This document shows positions 10,961 to 23,478 of a DNA stretch of 64,000 nt, in pieces. Each line of letters opens with the position of its first letter. Position 1 is the first letter of the stretch. The notes under the pieces are model-generated. The model saw only the letters and a program-made list of their open reading frames with translations. It had not been told where the DNA came from and ran no database searches. Source of the DNA: Anarhynchus alexandrinus (taxonomy: Eukaryota; Chordata; Aves; Charadriiformes; Charadriidae); contig VUYV01000216.1 of the NCBI GenBank assembly GCA_008711295.1, forward strand, positions 801,802-865,801, given 5' to 3'. Position numbers and translations under genes: made by a program.

Positions 10961-13900
10961 CCGCACACCTGCGGGGCTCTGGAGGGTCAGGACCGTCCCT
11001 AATTAGGGAGCCACAAAATGCAGGGTGGAGGAGCCCCGTGCCGGCTGGGGGGCACCCCTCTGCTCCCACAAGCAGCAGGGTGGGGGGCAAGGGGAGAGGC
11101 AGCACCAGCAGGGCTGTCGGGGAACCCCCCCATCCCTGGGCAGCATCTCCCCATTTGCCTCCCAGGGTTGCCTCTTAAGGCTGGGGTCGCTCTCTGCCAG
11201 ACCTCACCCTCCCGCCCTCCTTACACCCCCAAAAAGCTCTCTGCTGGCCTCTGTCTTTGCCACGCGCCCACCAAATCTCACTCAGCATGATGGCAGTGCC
11301 CACATCTCGGGTTCACTGATCAACCAGAGCTTGCTTGGGTTTTACTGTTGCTTTCTGGGGCTTGTTTTGGTTTTGGGGGTTTTTTGTGGGGGTTTTTTTT
11401 GGGGGGGGTGTTGTTTTAAGTTGCCTTTCCCCTTGCCGAGCCCAGGCAGGCTGTCCCCAGCGGTGACCAGGCAGACCCAGCTACTCACACACCAGGCTTT
11501 GCCAATGCCAGGGGGCTGCAGCCCCACACCATGGTACTCCAGGGAGCATTGCCTTCTCCATCCCAGAAGCTCCCCCAAAGCAGGGCTGCGTGCAAGGCAA
11601 GGAACGCGATTTTCCTCGGAGGCACAGCTGGGATCTTCCCAGACATGCTGGCTTTGCCTTCCACCCCAGCAGGAAAGCAGTAGCAGCGTTGCTGATGCTG
11701 CAGGAGGCTTTCCCAGGGGCCGCGGGAACTGCCTGCCCCGAGGGAGGCTGTGTCCCCCCTGACTTTGGTGCCCTTTTCCCAGGGAATTACCCAGACTATT
11801 CCCATCTCTGGGTTTGGGGGAGCAGCGGGGGGGTTTCTTCTCCACAGCAGCTGACACAAAGCTGCAGTGTGACAGGAAAGCAACTTTTCTTTTTTTTTTT
11901 TTTTTGTACAGGCACATAGCAAGAAAAAGGGGCAGATTTTGCTCTGGGCAGCGTATCTGGGTACCCCTGGAAGGTGCCCTGGGAAAGGTGTTTCAAGCCT
12001 AACAGGCTGATTTTACCCGGTAACTCTAAGCGGTTCCCTCCAACTAGAGCACTCCAGCTCTCCACCTCCTGGCTCTACTACATCTTTTAAGGGGGCAAGT
12101 CCCATCCGCTTCAAACACCGCAGCGTAGTTCAGAAAACATTAAGGCTCCACCATAACCCATGAGTTAAGTCCTGAGGCTGTCTAAGCAGCAGTAAGGAAA
12201 CTCTCAACTTGTAGCCACGTTCAGAGGACAATGTGGCTCCTGAACGAGAGCGTTTTTGATCGCATGCGCTCCCCACATCGATGCCTGACCTCACGCTCCC
12301 TAGCCTTATGTCTCAGGTTGGTAGTCAGCAGAGTCAACATCCCCATGTATGATGTTGGTTTGCCAGTTTTGCTGTAACTCTGCAAGTTGGGAGCATCTCT
12401 CATTTTTGGGGTATTTCCCGTTTCCCCTGCTCTAGGGGAAACTTTGCAGAGGCAAGAAAAGAGACCCCTGAAAGATGTCACAGGTGGAAGATGTATTTGT
12501 TGCAGCGCCAGCTGACGGGCACATCTACTGCCACGAGGGATGGGGGAGGGAGGGCTTGCTTCGCCATTAAATGGAGTTAATTTATTTTTGATGTTTTGGG
12601 GCTTCCCAGGAGTAATACCAATAGTTCCAGGCTTAGTTTCTAGTTAGTAGCTCAGTGACCTCATTAAATAGGTCCATCCCAATTTCAAGACAATGTCCCT
12701 GCAGCCCTGCCCAGGGATCCCCGGTGGCTGCCAACTCGTCAGCCTCTCTGCCCCGGAGTAGGTGCACAGGGGAGCATTGCTGCTTGACAGCCGTGACAGA
12801 AGTGATGGTATGGGGACCGCATGCTCTCGGCTTGGGGAGAAAGAAAGTCTTTTCCCAATACCCAAGGTGTGGCGGACAACAGGAACACGGGTACTGCAGC
12901 CTGAGGTATTCCGTAATCACTTTTGTACTGGAAGTAGGTATACCTTGACCGGGAGAAGATGGTTTGAGCAACAGCACCAAATAGCTAAATAGGCGTCTTC
13001 TCTAGAAAATGTGCTTTCAAATCCTTCTATGCTCCATTATGCGTGACAGAGGGCATCCAAGGATGCTCTGTGTGCCTACATCACAGAGCCTCCTCAGAGG
13101 TCCTCCCTGCACTGACAAATGGTACTTATGCCTGGGCCATCCCTAAAGCCACCATGCTGGACTTTGCCCATTTGCCAGTCATTCCCAAAGGCGCTTTACC
13201 TTTCTGCCTCTGAGATAAGCAGATATTAGCCCAGCTTAATAAATTTCAGATTTGACATAGGAGTTAAAGGACTGAAATAATTCAGGGATTTGGGATTAGA
13301 AAGTGCAAATTGCCTGGGTTTATTCCAAAAGTTTTTTTTTTTTCCCTGATAGAACCTGGCTGGGGAGGTGTTTTCCTGGCTGTTTGAAAAATTAGTGACT
13401 AAAAGTACATGTAATGGAAGTTTATCTTTTTGTCACCTTTAATGCCCTTAAAAATCACTGCATAGCCTTCATAAACTCATCTGAAGCAAATATTAATCTC
13501 CAGTTGTCGTACTTAGACAAAAATATCAAGTGTCAAGCAGTTTGCATTGCAAAGTGGACTTAGCAGCCTAGCAGGTGTTGCTCTAGCTAGTTTTCCAGGT
13601 GAGTTCAAGAAATTGCAACTCCAAATTAGATACCTACGGTAAGGGACTGCAAAATCTAGGGTAACATTTAAATTGTTTCAGTGTAACTTGCATGCTGAAG
13701 GATGTTTTTGTTTGTTTTTCCAAAAGAGCTTTTTAAATGAGTTAGGTTCTAAATCAATACTTGAAGTTTTTCACCCCTGCTGTCAACTCAGGAATTTCAA
13801 GCTCTTGACAAGCAGTTTTGGAAAGCACAGAGCTGGTGAATTTGACTTCAATGTATTTTATTGCCCAAGCATCAGGAGTTGCAAAACAATTAATTAGAAG

Positions 13901-15857
13901 GCATATTAGATTTGAAAAGTCCTATCAGCTTTCATAATTAATATTGTGAATAGTAGTATAGGTAGCAGGTTTTGCTCTAGATGTTTCCTTAAGATCCTCT
14001 ACATCTAAACTATTTATACAAACCTTAATCCAATTACAGAACTCAAGGGAAATTTGTATTTTCTTTTGTTACGGTGGCACAGCTCAGGACCACATTGCAG
14101 CAGGCACTCTACGAAAACAAAGAGCCCCCATCCCCACTGCAGAGAGTTGCGAAATTTGATTAATGACTTTGGAGCAGAGGTACTAAGGTCCCCTGTGTTA
14201 CGTGGGACTTGAGCAATGCTGATCTGAACAAGGAAAGGAATCTCTTCTCTGCTCTGATAATTACGAGTAAGATTCGGTAACCCATCCTCGCAGCCGGCAT
14301 TGCATTCCTGGGCAGATACTGTCACCTCTGGGCAACCGGCCTGAGGACTCATTTGCTACACAAACATTAATAAGGGATACAGATCCAGGCGCCACATCAG
14401 GTGGTTGCGTTTGACAGTCAAGATGCTCTCAGCTACTGAGACACACCTAAAGCAGCTTAAGTATTCGAGCGAGGGCTATATTTTGCAAGCTTCTCTGCTA
14501 GCGGTTTGCAGCGCCGGGTAGCATGAGGCATGCGTGCCACGAAAGGTATATCACACACCTGCTTTTGGCTGTGCCATTCCCCCAGGCTCTGCCATGCTGC
14601 TCCTTTTCTTTATGGCAGAGCACAGCACAACTCAATCCAAAAAGCAGGTGTGTGACAAGCTTCTCACTTCACTGCCATGCAGACCACAAGCTATCAAGTA
14701 CTGCAGTTTTCTCTCAGTTTAGATAGGCAATTACTTCCTCTGCGGTTGCCTTCTGTGATACTGTGGATCAGCAAATGAGACTGCCCTTCTGGTATCTTAC
14801 ATTTCAAGAGCAACACAACCTCATTCCCAGTAAAAACTTCTGAGTGTTTTTTTTTTCGCGCTGGGAGTGACTGTTTGTAGTGGAATTGTGGTCCGAGGAA
14901 AATTTCTTTCATAGCTAATGCAATCTAATAGGACAACTGATTGTGTTTCAGTTTCCAAAATCACTACTTTGTTTGCTTATTTATGGAACCAGATCTTCCA
15001 AAGTTCATCTGTACTCATGCACTATACTAGTGTGCTAACTTTTTGGTCTCGACATATTAGCAAGACCATGGGTCAACATATATGTTGCTACCCACAGAAA
15101 CAGTTTAAATAGCATTTCACATCATAACCGTCACTCTGGAACTGTGCTGAATCACCTGGGAGGCCATATGATCTCCTGCTCCTGATGCCTTTTCAGGTGC
15201 ACACACTCCTGTTTGTTTAATAAATTTATGGCAACTAAGCAATTTTGTTATCCTCACTGTTTTTCCGAACACTTTGGCTTTTCATAATGTCTGAAGAGGA
15301 TGTTCTTGAACTAAAGGACCATTTCAAGTGGTCCAACTAAAGGTAGCGCCAAATACCATCCCTGTATTCATGCTGGATACTGTGCATATGTATCATCCTG
15401 TTGCATCCTACTGTGCGTAACATCCTGTTGTAACTTGTTCAAGAGGATGCTGCTGGAGCTGGGGACTCATGTGCCTAGGGAATAAAATTAAAAACTTCAA
15501 AGGTGTTTTAAGTCTCACTTTCAGTAGTCAGGGGCATCATATTCTTGAATGGCAACGGGACTTGGGCTCCTTGCCCATTTTTCAAATCTGTGTCCTCCAG
15601 CTACAGCCAAATAATGCATCCAAAGAGCTTTCTCTTTCATGTGAATTATCTGTAAACAGATGACAGATTTCTTATTTATTTATTCTCTCTTCACATTTGT
15701 TTGGTGAATATTTTCTCCGAACAGCTCCTGAGCTGTAGCTCATTCATGCACAATTCATCAGGAGCATTTGAAGTTCAGTATGCAAACTATTTTCCTTATT
15801 CCTGTTGCATGATATGGTATCAAAAGATATCCCATCTACAAATATTCGGTAACACAC
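10961..15857. other. Proximal 5' flank of UNC5C, no gene seen
   Basis: No recognisable exon is present. About 10961-11880 remains GC-rich and could hold proximal control sequence. It includes a G/T tract at 11357-11408 with several G-runs and a T homopolymer at 11888-11905. From about 13200 to 13560 the sequence is AT-rich, free of obvious repeats and holds several AATTA/TTAAT cores, an appearance typical of conserved non-coding DNA, though I cannot test conservation. A consensus-like donor (CAG|GTGAGT, about 13596-13604) has no matching exon that I can identify. Confidence 0.6.
11357..11408 (+). repeat. G-run / T-run tract, possible G-quadruplex
   Basis: On the plus strand G-runs of 4, 5, 5 and 8 are separated by T-rich loops (11357-11360, 11375-11379, 11388-11392, 11401-11408). 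The first loop, at 14 nt, is long for a standard quadruplex; the others are 8 nt. It lies about 1 kb upstream of the UNC5C ATG. Confidence 0.6.
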
Positions 15858-15899
15858 ACAAAAAAGAAAAAAGGAAAAAAAAAAAAAAAAAAAAAGAAG
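15858..15899. repeat. Poly-A-rich tract
   Basis: A-rich stretch (AAAAAAGAAAAAAGG, then about 21 A) directly before the CpG-rich island at about 15960. I see no retroposed sequence of recognised origin upstream of it, so I do not call a retropseudogene tail. Confidence 0.9.
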
Positions 15900-15959
15900 C
15901 AGCTCGATCATTTTAGTCTCTGTATTCATTTGCCTGGAAATTCGCCGAAAAAAAAAGAA

Positions 15960-16265
15960 ATACAAAAGGCGAGACCTACTGTCGGGTTTCCGTTGGGCAG
16001 CGCTGCCCCCGCCGCTCCGGCGGCGGTCGGGCGATGGCGGCGCCTCCCGGCAGAGGGAGGTGTGATACACCGGCTCCGCCACCGGCTCCTCCGGCAGACG
16101 AACCACCGGTGTTTTAGGGAACACGTCAGAGTCCCGTGGCTTCTCATTATCTGGGCATTTTACCTGGGAACACGCCTCTCTCAGGGCCGGCCCTGTTAAC
16201 TCCATCACCCTTCGGCGGGTTTTCTGGGGCTCCGGCGTGAGCCGAGCGAAGGGAGGTGAATAACT
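15960..16265 (+). promoter_or_regulatory. Second CpG island, possible divergent promoter
   Basis: A compact GC-rich block with roughly 20 CpG dinucleotides in its first 180 bp stands out from AT-rich flanks, about 5.6 kb upstream of the UNC5C start codon. Such islands usually mark promoters or poised enhancers. At 16033-16041 the plus strand reads GATGGCGGC, the YY1-type element that in many vertebrate promoters sits just downstream of the start site and shares its strand. Its ATG (16034) has G at -3 and +4. This favours plus-strand transcription, away from UNC5C. An alternative is an upstream UNC5C promoter or a CpG-rich enhancer. I have no transcript evidence. Confidence 0.5.
16034..16117 (+). 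CDS. Candidate small ORF or first coding exon in CpG island
   Basis: From the ATG embedded in the YY1-like motif an open frame of 27 codons runs to a TAG at 16115-16117. It starts MAAPPGRG and is rich in Pro and Ala, like many vertebrate N-termini encoded in CpG-island first exons. A moderate splice donor (GAG|GTGTGA) lies inside it after 16059, which would end the exon with two bases of a split codon. That phase matches the exon-like segment at 38707-38830, but the link is speculative, because the intervening 22.6 kb could hold other exons or the two may be unrelated. The frame is short and composition-driven, so it may well be non-coding. Confidence 0.15.
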   Translation: MAAPPGRGRCDTPAPPPAPPADEPPVF

Positions 16266-19200
16266 TGTGAAATAGCTCAGTCTGTTGCACAACACGGTTA
16301 TATTCCTCTCTCGCTCTCCACTCACTTTTAATTTTGGTAGCATTGTACCGACAGATCTATCTTTGAGTTAAATATTACTGTGACTGACGGCTGTCAGTCG
16401 CTACCCCGGGATTATCCCCATCAATTTCCACTGAAGTGGGTTTTTTTTGTTTTATTTACCGAGTACTAATTTCTGATTGTCCAGTTCAGGGTGGGCTTCC
16501 TCCCAATTTCTTTACTGGTGTCACAAGAATCCTCCCTCCGACACCTCAATATTACTACACTGCCCACCTCTGCCTTTGTCTTTTCTAAAGGCATAACTGC
16601 ACTTTGGGATCTTTGTTTCAAGCTCTCCCTGTAGGTGCGCGTGCTGGGTTGCTCTTATTCCATGTGTTACTTTACGGATGCTCTTGCCTGATACACTTTG
16701 CATAAAGTGACATTAGAAACAATTATAATTATGGTATTTATTAAACCACTGCTTAAGGGAGGAAACTGATAGCACACAGAAAGAAATACAGAAGAAGAAG
16801 AAAGAAACTTTCTGGTAAAAGATGTTTAAGAAAATGCAGGTTCTATGAAGAAATGCATTGTCTGAGAAACTTAATTGTTAACATAGTATTTTGGTGCTCT
16901 GCAATAAGATCAAACTTACAGATAGAACTATATAATATTGATTTGTCTTCTTCTAGATCAAAAATGGCATATTTTTAATTGTTACGAATTTTCTTTATAG
17001 TTCAATATATTTGCAATTTTGTGCATGTGCTATTTTATGCAAACAGACCACATTAAGCAAACTATGGGAGTCTGAGTATATGGCAATGGCCTCAGCCTTC
17101 CCATTTATACCTACCTTGTGAGAAAACCCAGCTATGACAAGAACAAACAGCCTCACTTTGTTTGGGGTTTTTTTTCCTTTTACATTTTGAAACTTGACAA
17201 ACTGCTCTGTTGTGTGGTGGGTTCGAAATGCAACTCTCCCTACTAGCTGCACCTTCCTCGAATGCATTTACTCCCACCAACATGTAGCCGGATCATTTTT
17301 TTTTTTACCCAACAGAAAGAAGCTTTCATAGGAAAACCCTCAAATTCCTGAGCAGTGCGTGGCAGTAGGAGGAAATCTGTTGTAGGTGCTTATAAGGGGA
17401 AGCCTGGCTGTGTGTTTTCAGTCTTTTTTCTCCTGGCCTCTTGGTGGCAGGGCAATTAGAGCTCAAATGTACAGGGAAAAGATATCCCAATACACTAATC
17501 AAAGCAAACATTATATAGATTTTGATTGCTCCAACAAGAATGAAGTCTTTGTTAACTGAAGTAGCTTTATTGATTTGAATGAGGAGATGTATTTATTCTG
17601 TTTTGTGAAGTGCTCCAAGCTGTGCACGTATTTAATGCTTATGAATTCAGAGATGAAGGAGTAGAAAAGTTCTATGTAAAAGCATAGAAGAGAAACTGTA
17701 TCGTTTCCAGAACATTTATTCTAACGTTCTTTTCATAAAGGCAGTTATAATACTCGTAGTTATCATTATCATCTTATAATAGACCTTAATGTTTCACAAA
17801 TGGCGTGATTTGTTTAAGTCACATAATTAACAACATTCTTGACTGTTTAGCAATAATTAGTTTGTTTTCATAGAAATAATCGGTTTCATCTACCTGTAGA
17901 GAGGCTGACAAATGATGGAATAACAAAAATGCTCAGCCCCACAGCTGAAGATTAAAAGTTTATGAAAATAAAAATCGCCCATAATGACAACATGCGATCC
18001 TGTTTTAAGTATGACCTTTAGCTCCTCAAAGTGCATGTTATTCAATGCTAGAAAATAACTTATGAGGTTTGCATTACTACGGTAATTTACATTGACAGCC
18101 TTAAGATGTCTTTGTCTGAAGATGTCATTGGGAATTCAGCTGTGCATTTCCTCATGTGCAACACAGATAATATCCAGAAAAACTTGAAAAATAAGGAGAA
18201 GACTCCCCTTACTTCTGAAGTCTAACCATGACCACATGTGTTTTTCGTAACACACCAAAAAAAAGGTTTAAGTTTTGTCCCGAGTAGATGTAGTTATTGT
18301 GGGTCTGCTCTTATTTCAGATGAAGTTCCACAGAGATTTACAGGAACCAGCTCAGACCCTTTGGGAATAAGTCCTCTATGTGAAAAACGTTGTGCCCTTT
18401 CACCTGTAGGACTCTACTGTGAAGATAATAGTGAGAGCCTTATTTTAACCAGGGAGCATTGCAGGTTATCTGCAGCTATCTAGTTTATTACTGCTTTAAT
18501 TTGAGACCTACATTTTTGTTCATTGTTTCTCTTTTGAGCAACATTTTGAAATGTAATATCAAATAAATGGACCCTTGGCTGTGGCCCCACACAATGCTTT
18601 CTGTTATTAGATGTCTCAGTTGATCTGTGTTTGAAGATGATTAAACTATCTTGCGCTGAGTTTCTCAGTTCATTTCATTCCATGTGCATTCGTAAATTAG
18701 TTGATGGTAATCTATTAATAAAAACTTAATATTCTACATTATCCTCTATAAAATGTTGTAGGTTTTTTTCTCTTTTTTTTTCTGAACTGGAACTCTTCAC
18801 AGACTCTCTTCAAGAGTCTGATAAGACACAGATTACAATATTGGCTTGATAATGGCCAAGACTTTTGCTTCCTCTCCAAATAACAAGAACTCTAAGATGA
18901 GAAGGGATATCTTACCTTCATAACTAAAATATCATTCATTACTTAGCCTCTAGGTTATTAAAACCAGTTCTGAAATGTGGAACAAGAACTTACCACTGAA
19001 AAACTGGATATGGTAAAGTCCAGTTTCTTGGACCCAACAAAGCAGTACCAGTGATCGTGTTATTGGCAAGAAAAAGAGTAATTGCTCACATCCCTAAAAG
19101 TTCCTCCTTCTCCAGACCACAGGAAGTGAAAAATGGAAGAACATGATTTTGACAACAAGGTTAGACCGTAACAGACCTGCCTGGGTACTCATCGATTTCT

Positions 19201-22189
19201 CTGGAATTAAGTTGTTTCAAGTAGCAACCATGCCAGCTCACTTGATGATCCCTTTGAGAAGCAAGTTTTAACGATCAAGTGACCAAGATAGAAGGCATAG
19301 TATGGAAGACAGCAGGCATGGGAGGGGGACGAAACAGCGCATTACCGGACAGTCTCAAAATTCTCAGGGAATGGCAGTAAGTTTGTTAATGATTGGAGAC
19401 CTCTGGTGCTCTCTGCCTGCTCTACGTGCTCTCAGACATGTCCTGGAGAGGAAGGCATAAATTAGAACTGAGCAAGAGTAGCATTTTGGAGGCTGCTGGC
19501 TGACATTTTTATCCTTTGAATTTTTAATCGATAAGGAAGATTTGGTTACTTTAGAAGAAAAGTGAAGGACTGAACACAATTTACAAGGATGAGCATGTGG
19601 GAGGACTGCAAGGGATGGAACACTGTAGAAGTAGCAGGACATTATGTATAAGCAGCAAGATCTTTCTTAGAAGAAGCGGATAAACAATATGATCGTAACT
19701 AGGACAAGATTCACAGTTACATGCCAAGAAAAGATTTCATGATTCTTGTTCCTTCCCACACCTCTAACATTTCAGGGATTGTCAAAATCCCTCCAGGAGC
19801 ACAGAACAAAGCTCACCCCATCTTTAGCCAGCTTTCCCTCTTTTTTTTCCTCTCTTTTGTTTTTCCCCAGAAAGAATTTATTTTCCACTTAAATCTACTT
19901 TTACTCCACACATGCTTTCCATATTTGTCTGCAAGGAAAATCATTCTTACAGTGATGCAGCTTGCACTACGGCCCTGTTCTGCTTTATCCTCCCCAAAGG
20001 GAAGGCCATCAGCTGAGCGTAGCCGGCGGGGTCATTGTCATGGCAGGCAGAGAATCCACAAAGCAGTTCCTTAGAGGACTCAGCTCTAAGGGGTGGGTGT
20101 TCAGACATGTCTTAACAGCGCAGGCTTTGGCGACTGGCCTCAGCAGTTACTCCCTCATCGTCCTTTCCACAGCGATGCCAGGGCAGCAGTGGTTTGCACA
20201 GCAGTACACACTGTGAGCCGGACTGCCTTTGAGTACGCGGTAGAAGGTAGCTCTGTGACTTCATCCATCTAGCCAGATCCTTGTGCCTGGTGGAGCTCCA
20301 AAGAAAAGAGTGCAAAGGAGCCACTGTGCAGTCTTACCCTGTTTTGGCATGGGTCCAGACCTTTTGTTTCCCTTTTAAGGACATTCTTCTGCCCTAGGAG
20401 TACCATGTGTCCTTAATGTTTACATGAGAATTAAGATCACCAGTGATAGTGGTCTTAGGATCAAGAGGCAAGTCTACATTCAATACCGTGTTTATCCTCC
20501 TAGCTGGTTTTCCCAGAATTAGTACACACATCAACAATTCCATAATGTATGAGTAAGATCTGTTTATTCCTTACCACAGCTCCAGCATTAATCATTTGTC
20601 CTTCTCCAAACCACCAGTAAAACTCTGTGCCGTGGAAAAGTACTAAACAATGTGTAGTGTCTTGGAGCAGGACGAGGCTCAGACCTAGTCCGGGCTTAAA
20701 AATACAGCTTTGCACAGGGACATTACACTGCAGCATGGCTTTCTGCTCCCAGATACCAGAGTTTTTCAGTTTTCCATTCAGCTGATTATAGAAAGAATTG
20801 ATAAACCTGCTTAGTCACATGCTTTTCACCAGTAATTTTGGATAAAAGATTATTAGAGACGTCCAAATGTAGCCATATAAACAATTTTGAGTACAGAAGA
20901 TCATTTATGTGGTTCTTTGTATCCAATTTATAGAAAAACAATTATAATCTGGGAAGACCCCTAACATTTTACAGTGCTGTAGAAAGCTGCAAGGCCAAAG
21001 CTAATGGAATTTGCTTGGTACCGGATTGGTGTCATGCTTATTCTCTGCTGATGAGTGGCATAATTAAGGAACCTGTGCCAGTCAGGGGATTTACGATTGG
21101 AAGAAAAAGATATTTTTATATCACTGCATCTAGTTGATTCGTCTGGAAGCACTGATAAATAGACACAGCTGGTTGTGGAACTAGAAGCTGTGCTGCCCCT
21201 TTTTTCCTGTCTCCTATTAAGTATTAATACAAGGTGAAGGTGATTGGTATTGACAGACATAAACTGAAATCAACTGGAAGACAAAATAACAAAGAAGAGA
21301 ACTAATATTTGTCTAGAGTCGCCTAAAATCCGCGAAAGCATGAAACAAATCTTCCACGCTTTGTTTGTTACTGGTTTCCTGAGAACTTTAGCAGATATCG
21401 CTTAGTGAACTAACTCCTTCTATAACTACTAAAGGTTGCGTGTGCCTTAGTAGATTGGCCGTGCAAGTACACAGCCATTGCTGCAAATCACTGCGGGGGG
21501 GGGGGGGTGTTTCTTGAAAATCAGGGCCACAATACTTGGTATGGTTTTCACCTCTCACTGTAATAGTTTTCATCTGGACCACCTAACTGCTCGTGGTTTT
21601 TCATTCAGCTGGTCTGCAAATAGAGATGCTATTTTCCCCACGTACAATATTTATGTCCTTCCACATTTTAACCCCAATAGAATTAGTGCCAAAGGTGATC
21701 ATTAAACCAAAGAACGATTCCTTTAATTACATCTGCTACTGACACAAATATTCTGTATAACCGGAATTTCCTGCCAGTAGTCTTATGAACTACCATATAC
21801 CTCTGGCAGGAAAATAAGTGTTCACAAGCTTAAGGAATTCCATATGCATTTTATTGATGGTAATTCTGTTAGTTGTGCACGCTGAGGCTGCTGCTGGAAC
21901 AAGGACTGTTTTGGCTGATGGATTCTGCACACACAGCATACATTCAAGAGGAATTCACTTGGGAATTGAAAAATGAGCCATTACCCTTGTATAGACATTC
22001 GGAGAAAAAAACCACCCAAACAAACCCCAAACTTAATACAACAATATTTATCAAGTGTGGTTCAGCCTGGATGGTGGGGTTACTAGAAACCTTGCTTAAA
22101 TGTTTGTAACCCAGTCCAACAATAGAAAAGTTTAGTGTAAGTACCTAAAACATACATAGATGGCTTACAATCTTTCATCAGACATTTCT
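16266..22189. other. Intergenic flank, no gene seen
   Basis: No exon or recognised transposon is visible. About 17700-18180 is a repeat-free AT-rich block with several homeodomain-type cores (AATTAG, TTAATT, TTTATG), a reasonable candidate for a conserved non-coding element. A very strong polypyrimidine-AG (ending about 19870) precedes a 68-codon open frame with no convincing donor or recognisable domain; I treat it as chance. A run of 13 G lies at 21495-21507. Confidence 0.55.
21495..21507 (+). repeat. G13 homopolymer
   Basis: Thirteen consecutive G on the plus strand, likely length-variable and error-prone in sequencing. No gene context. Confidence 0.95.
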
Positions 22190-23004
22190 AAGGAAATGCA
22201 CAGGAAGTGGAAGCAAGGACAGGTATGCTGGGAAGAGTATAGGGACACTGCCCGGTTGTGTAGGGATGGGGTCAGGAAGGCCAAGGCACATCTGGAACTG
22301 AACTTGGCAAGGGATGCAAAGAATGGGCTCCTATAGGTACGCCAGCCAGAAAAGGAAAGTTGAAGGAAGCGTATCACCCTGATGAGCAAGACTGGGAAAC
22401 TGGTAACAGCAAGACGAGAAGGCTGAGGTACTAAAAAACTTTTTTGCCTCAGTCTTCACTGGCAACTTATCTTCCCACACCTCGAGTGGATGGACCACAA
22501 GGCTCTGGAGCCCTCAGCACAGGAAAGACATGGATCTGTTGGAGCAGGTCCAGAGGAGTGCCACAAAAATGATCAGAGGGCTGGAGCACCTCTCCTATGA
22601 GGACAGGCTGAGAGAGTTGGGGCTGTTCAGCCTAGAGAACAGAAGGGTCCAGGAAGACCTTATAGCGGCCTTCCAGTACTTAAAGGGGGCCTACAGGAAA
22701 GATGGGGACAAACTTTTTACAAGGGCCTGTTGTGATAGGACAAGGGATAATGGCTTTAAACTAAAGGATAGTAGATTTAGACTAGATAAAAGGAAGAAAT
22801 TTTTTTCAGTGAGGGTGGTGAGACACTGTAAGAGGTTGCCCAGAGAGGTGGTATACGCCCCATCCCTGGAAACCATTCAAGGTCAGGTTGGACGGGGCTC
22901 TGAGCAACCTGATCTAGTTGAAGATGTCCCTGCGCACTGCAGGGCAGTTGGACTAGATGACCACTAAAGGTCCATTCCAACCCAAACTATTCTGTAATTC
23001 TATT
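22190..23004 (+). mobile_element. CR1 LINE, internally deleted, 3' end intact
   Basis: This is a plus-strand CR1 copy in two joined parts. About 22190-22490 matches the CR1 ORF2 region I know between endonuclease and reverse transcriptase (words such as ARDAKN, KRK and SVF in translation). From about 22500 the sequence jumps to the 3' part of ORF2 and the 3' end, finishing with a decayed ATTCTGTAATTCTATT. Most of the reverse transcriptase is missing, so a large internal deletion has occurred. The 3' part keeps a 145-codon open frame (22530-22967) containing [19 protein letters not shown], a hallmark of the CR1 ORF2 C-terminus. The element cannot be autonomous. It is the most complete CR1 copy in the window. 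Confidence 0.92.
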
Positions 23005-23439
23005 CAACCCCTCTGCAGAAACCAGTACAAACTAATGGCAAAGGAAACTACTCAGTTCTGCAAATCCCAGCACACATGAAAAGTCCTGGCAATTTATTTC
23101 TGTATAGATTACGGAGTGAGATCTGATGAACCTATATGTCTCTGGGGCAAGCCCTATTTCCATTAGAGAAGAACCCACACACAAATATCTGCCACAGTTT
23201 CTACCAAAACTTCATGAGCTCCCTCCAGAGAAAGACAAGGGACAGAAGTATTTGTCATTAGTCATAAAGTGCCAATAGGCATGACACAAAGAGGATTAAC
23301 AATGTCAAGAGCTTGGGAACTTGAGGATGAATATTTTTAGTCTACACCCACAAGGTTTTGTGCTTCTGGACTCTTCGGGTCATGCTTGGTCTTGGTGCAG
23401 CTTAACTGGACATTAAATGGGACTCATTTATCCGGTAGA

Positions 23440-23478
23440 AATCATAGAAAGAAAGGCTGGAAGTTGACCTCACCGCCT
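23440..23478 (-). mobile_element. Possible old CR1 3' end remnant
   Basis: The plus strand reads AATCATAGAAAGAAAGGCTGG and then a decayed form of the GGAAGGGACCTC segment. This resembles a degraded reverse-oriented CR1 3' end. It is short and diverged, so chance resemblance is possible. Confidence 0.35.

Noticed and set aside
15858..15899. Poly-A tract as the tail of a processed pseudogene
   Set aside because: No recognisable coding or transcript-derived sequence precedes it and no flanking target duplications were seen.
15744..16343. 199-codon minus-strand frame across the second CpG island
   Set aside because: The open frame is explained by GC-rich sequence and by a poly-T stretch giving a Phe run. 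No homology is recognised, and the YY1-like motif points to the other strand.
19721..20074. Strong polypyrimidine acceptor followed by an open frame
   Set aside because: No donor of quality follows and the peptide has no coding texture. T-rich tracts ending in AG are frequent by chance.
22530..22967. 145-codon open frame as a host gene
   Set aside because: It is the C-terminal end of CR1 ORF2 inside a retrotransposon.
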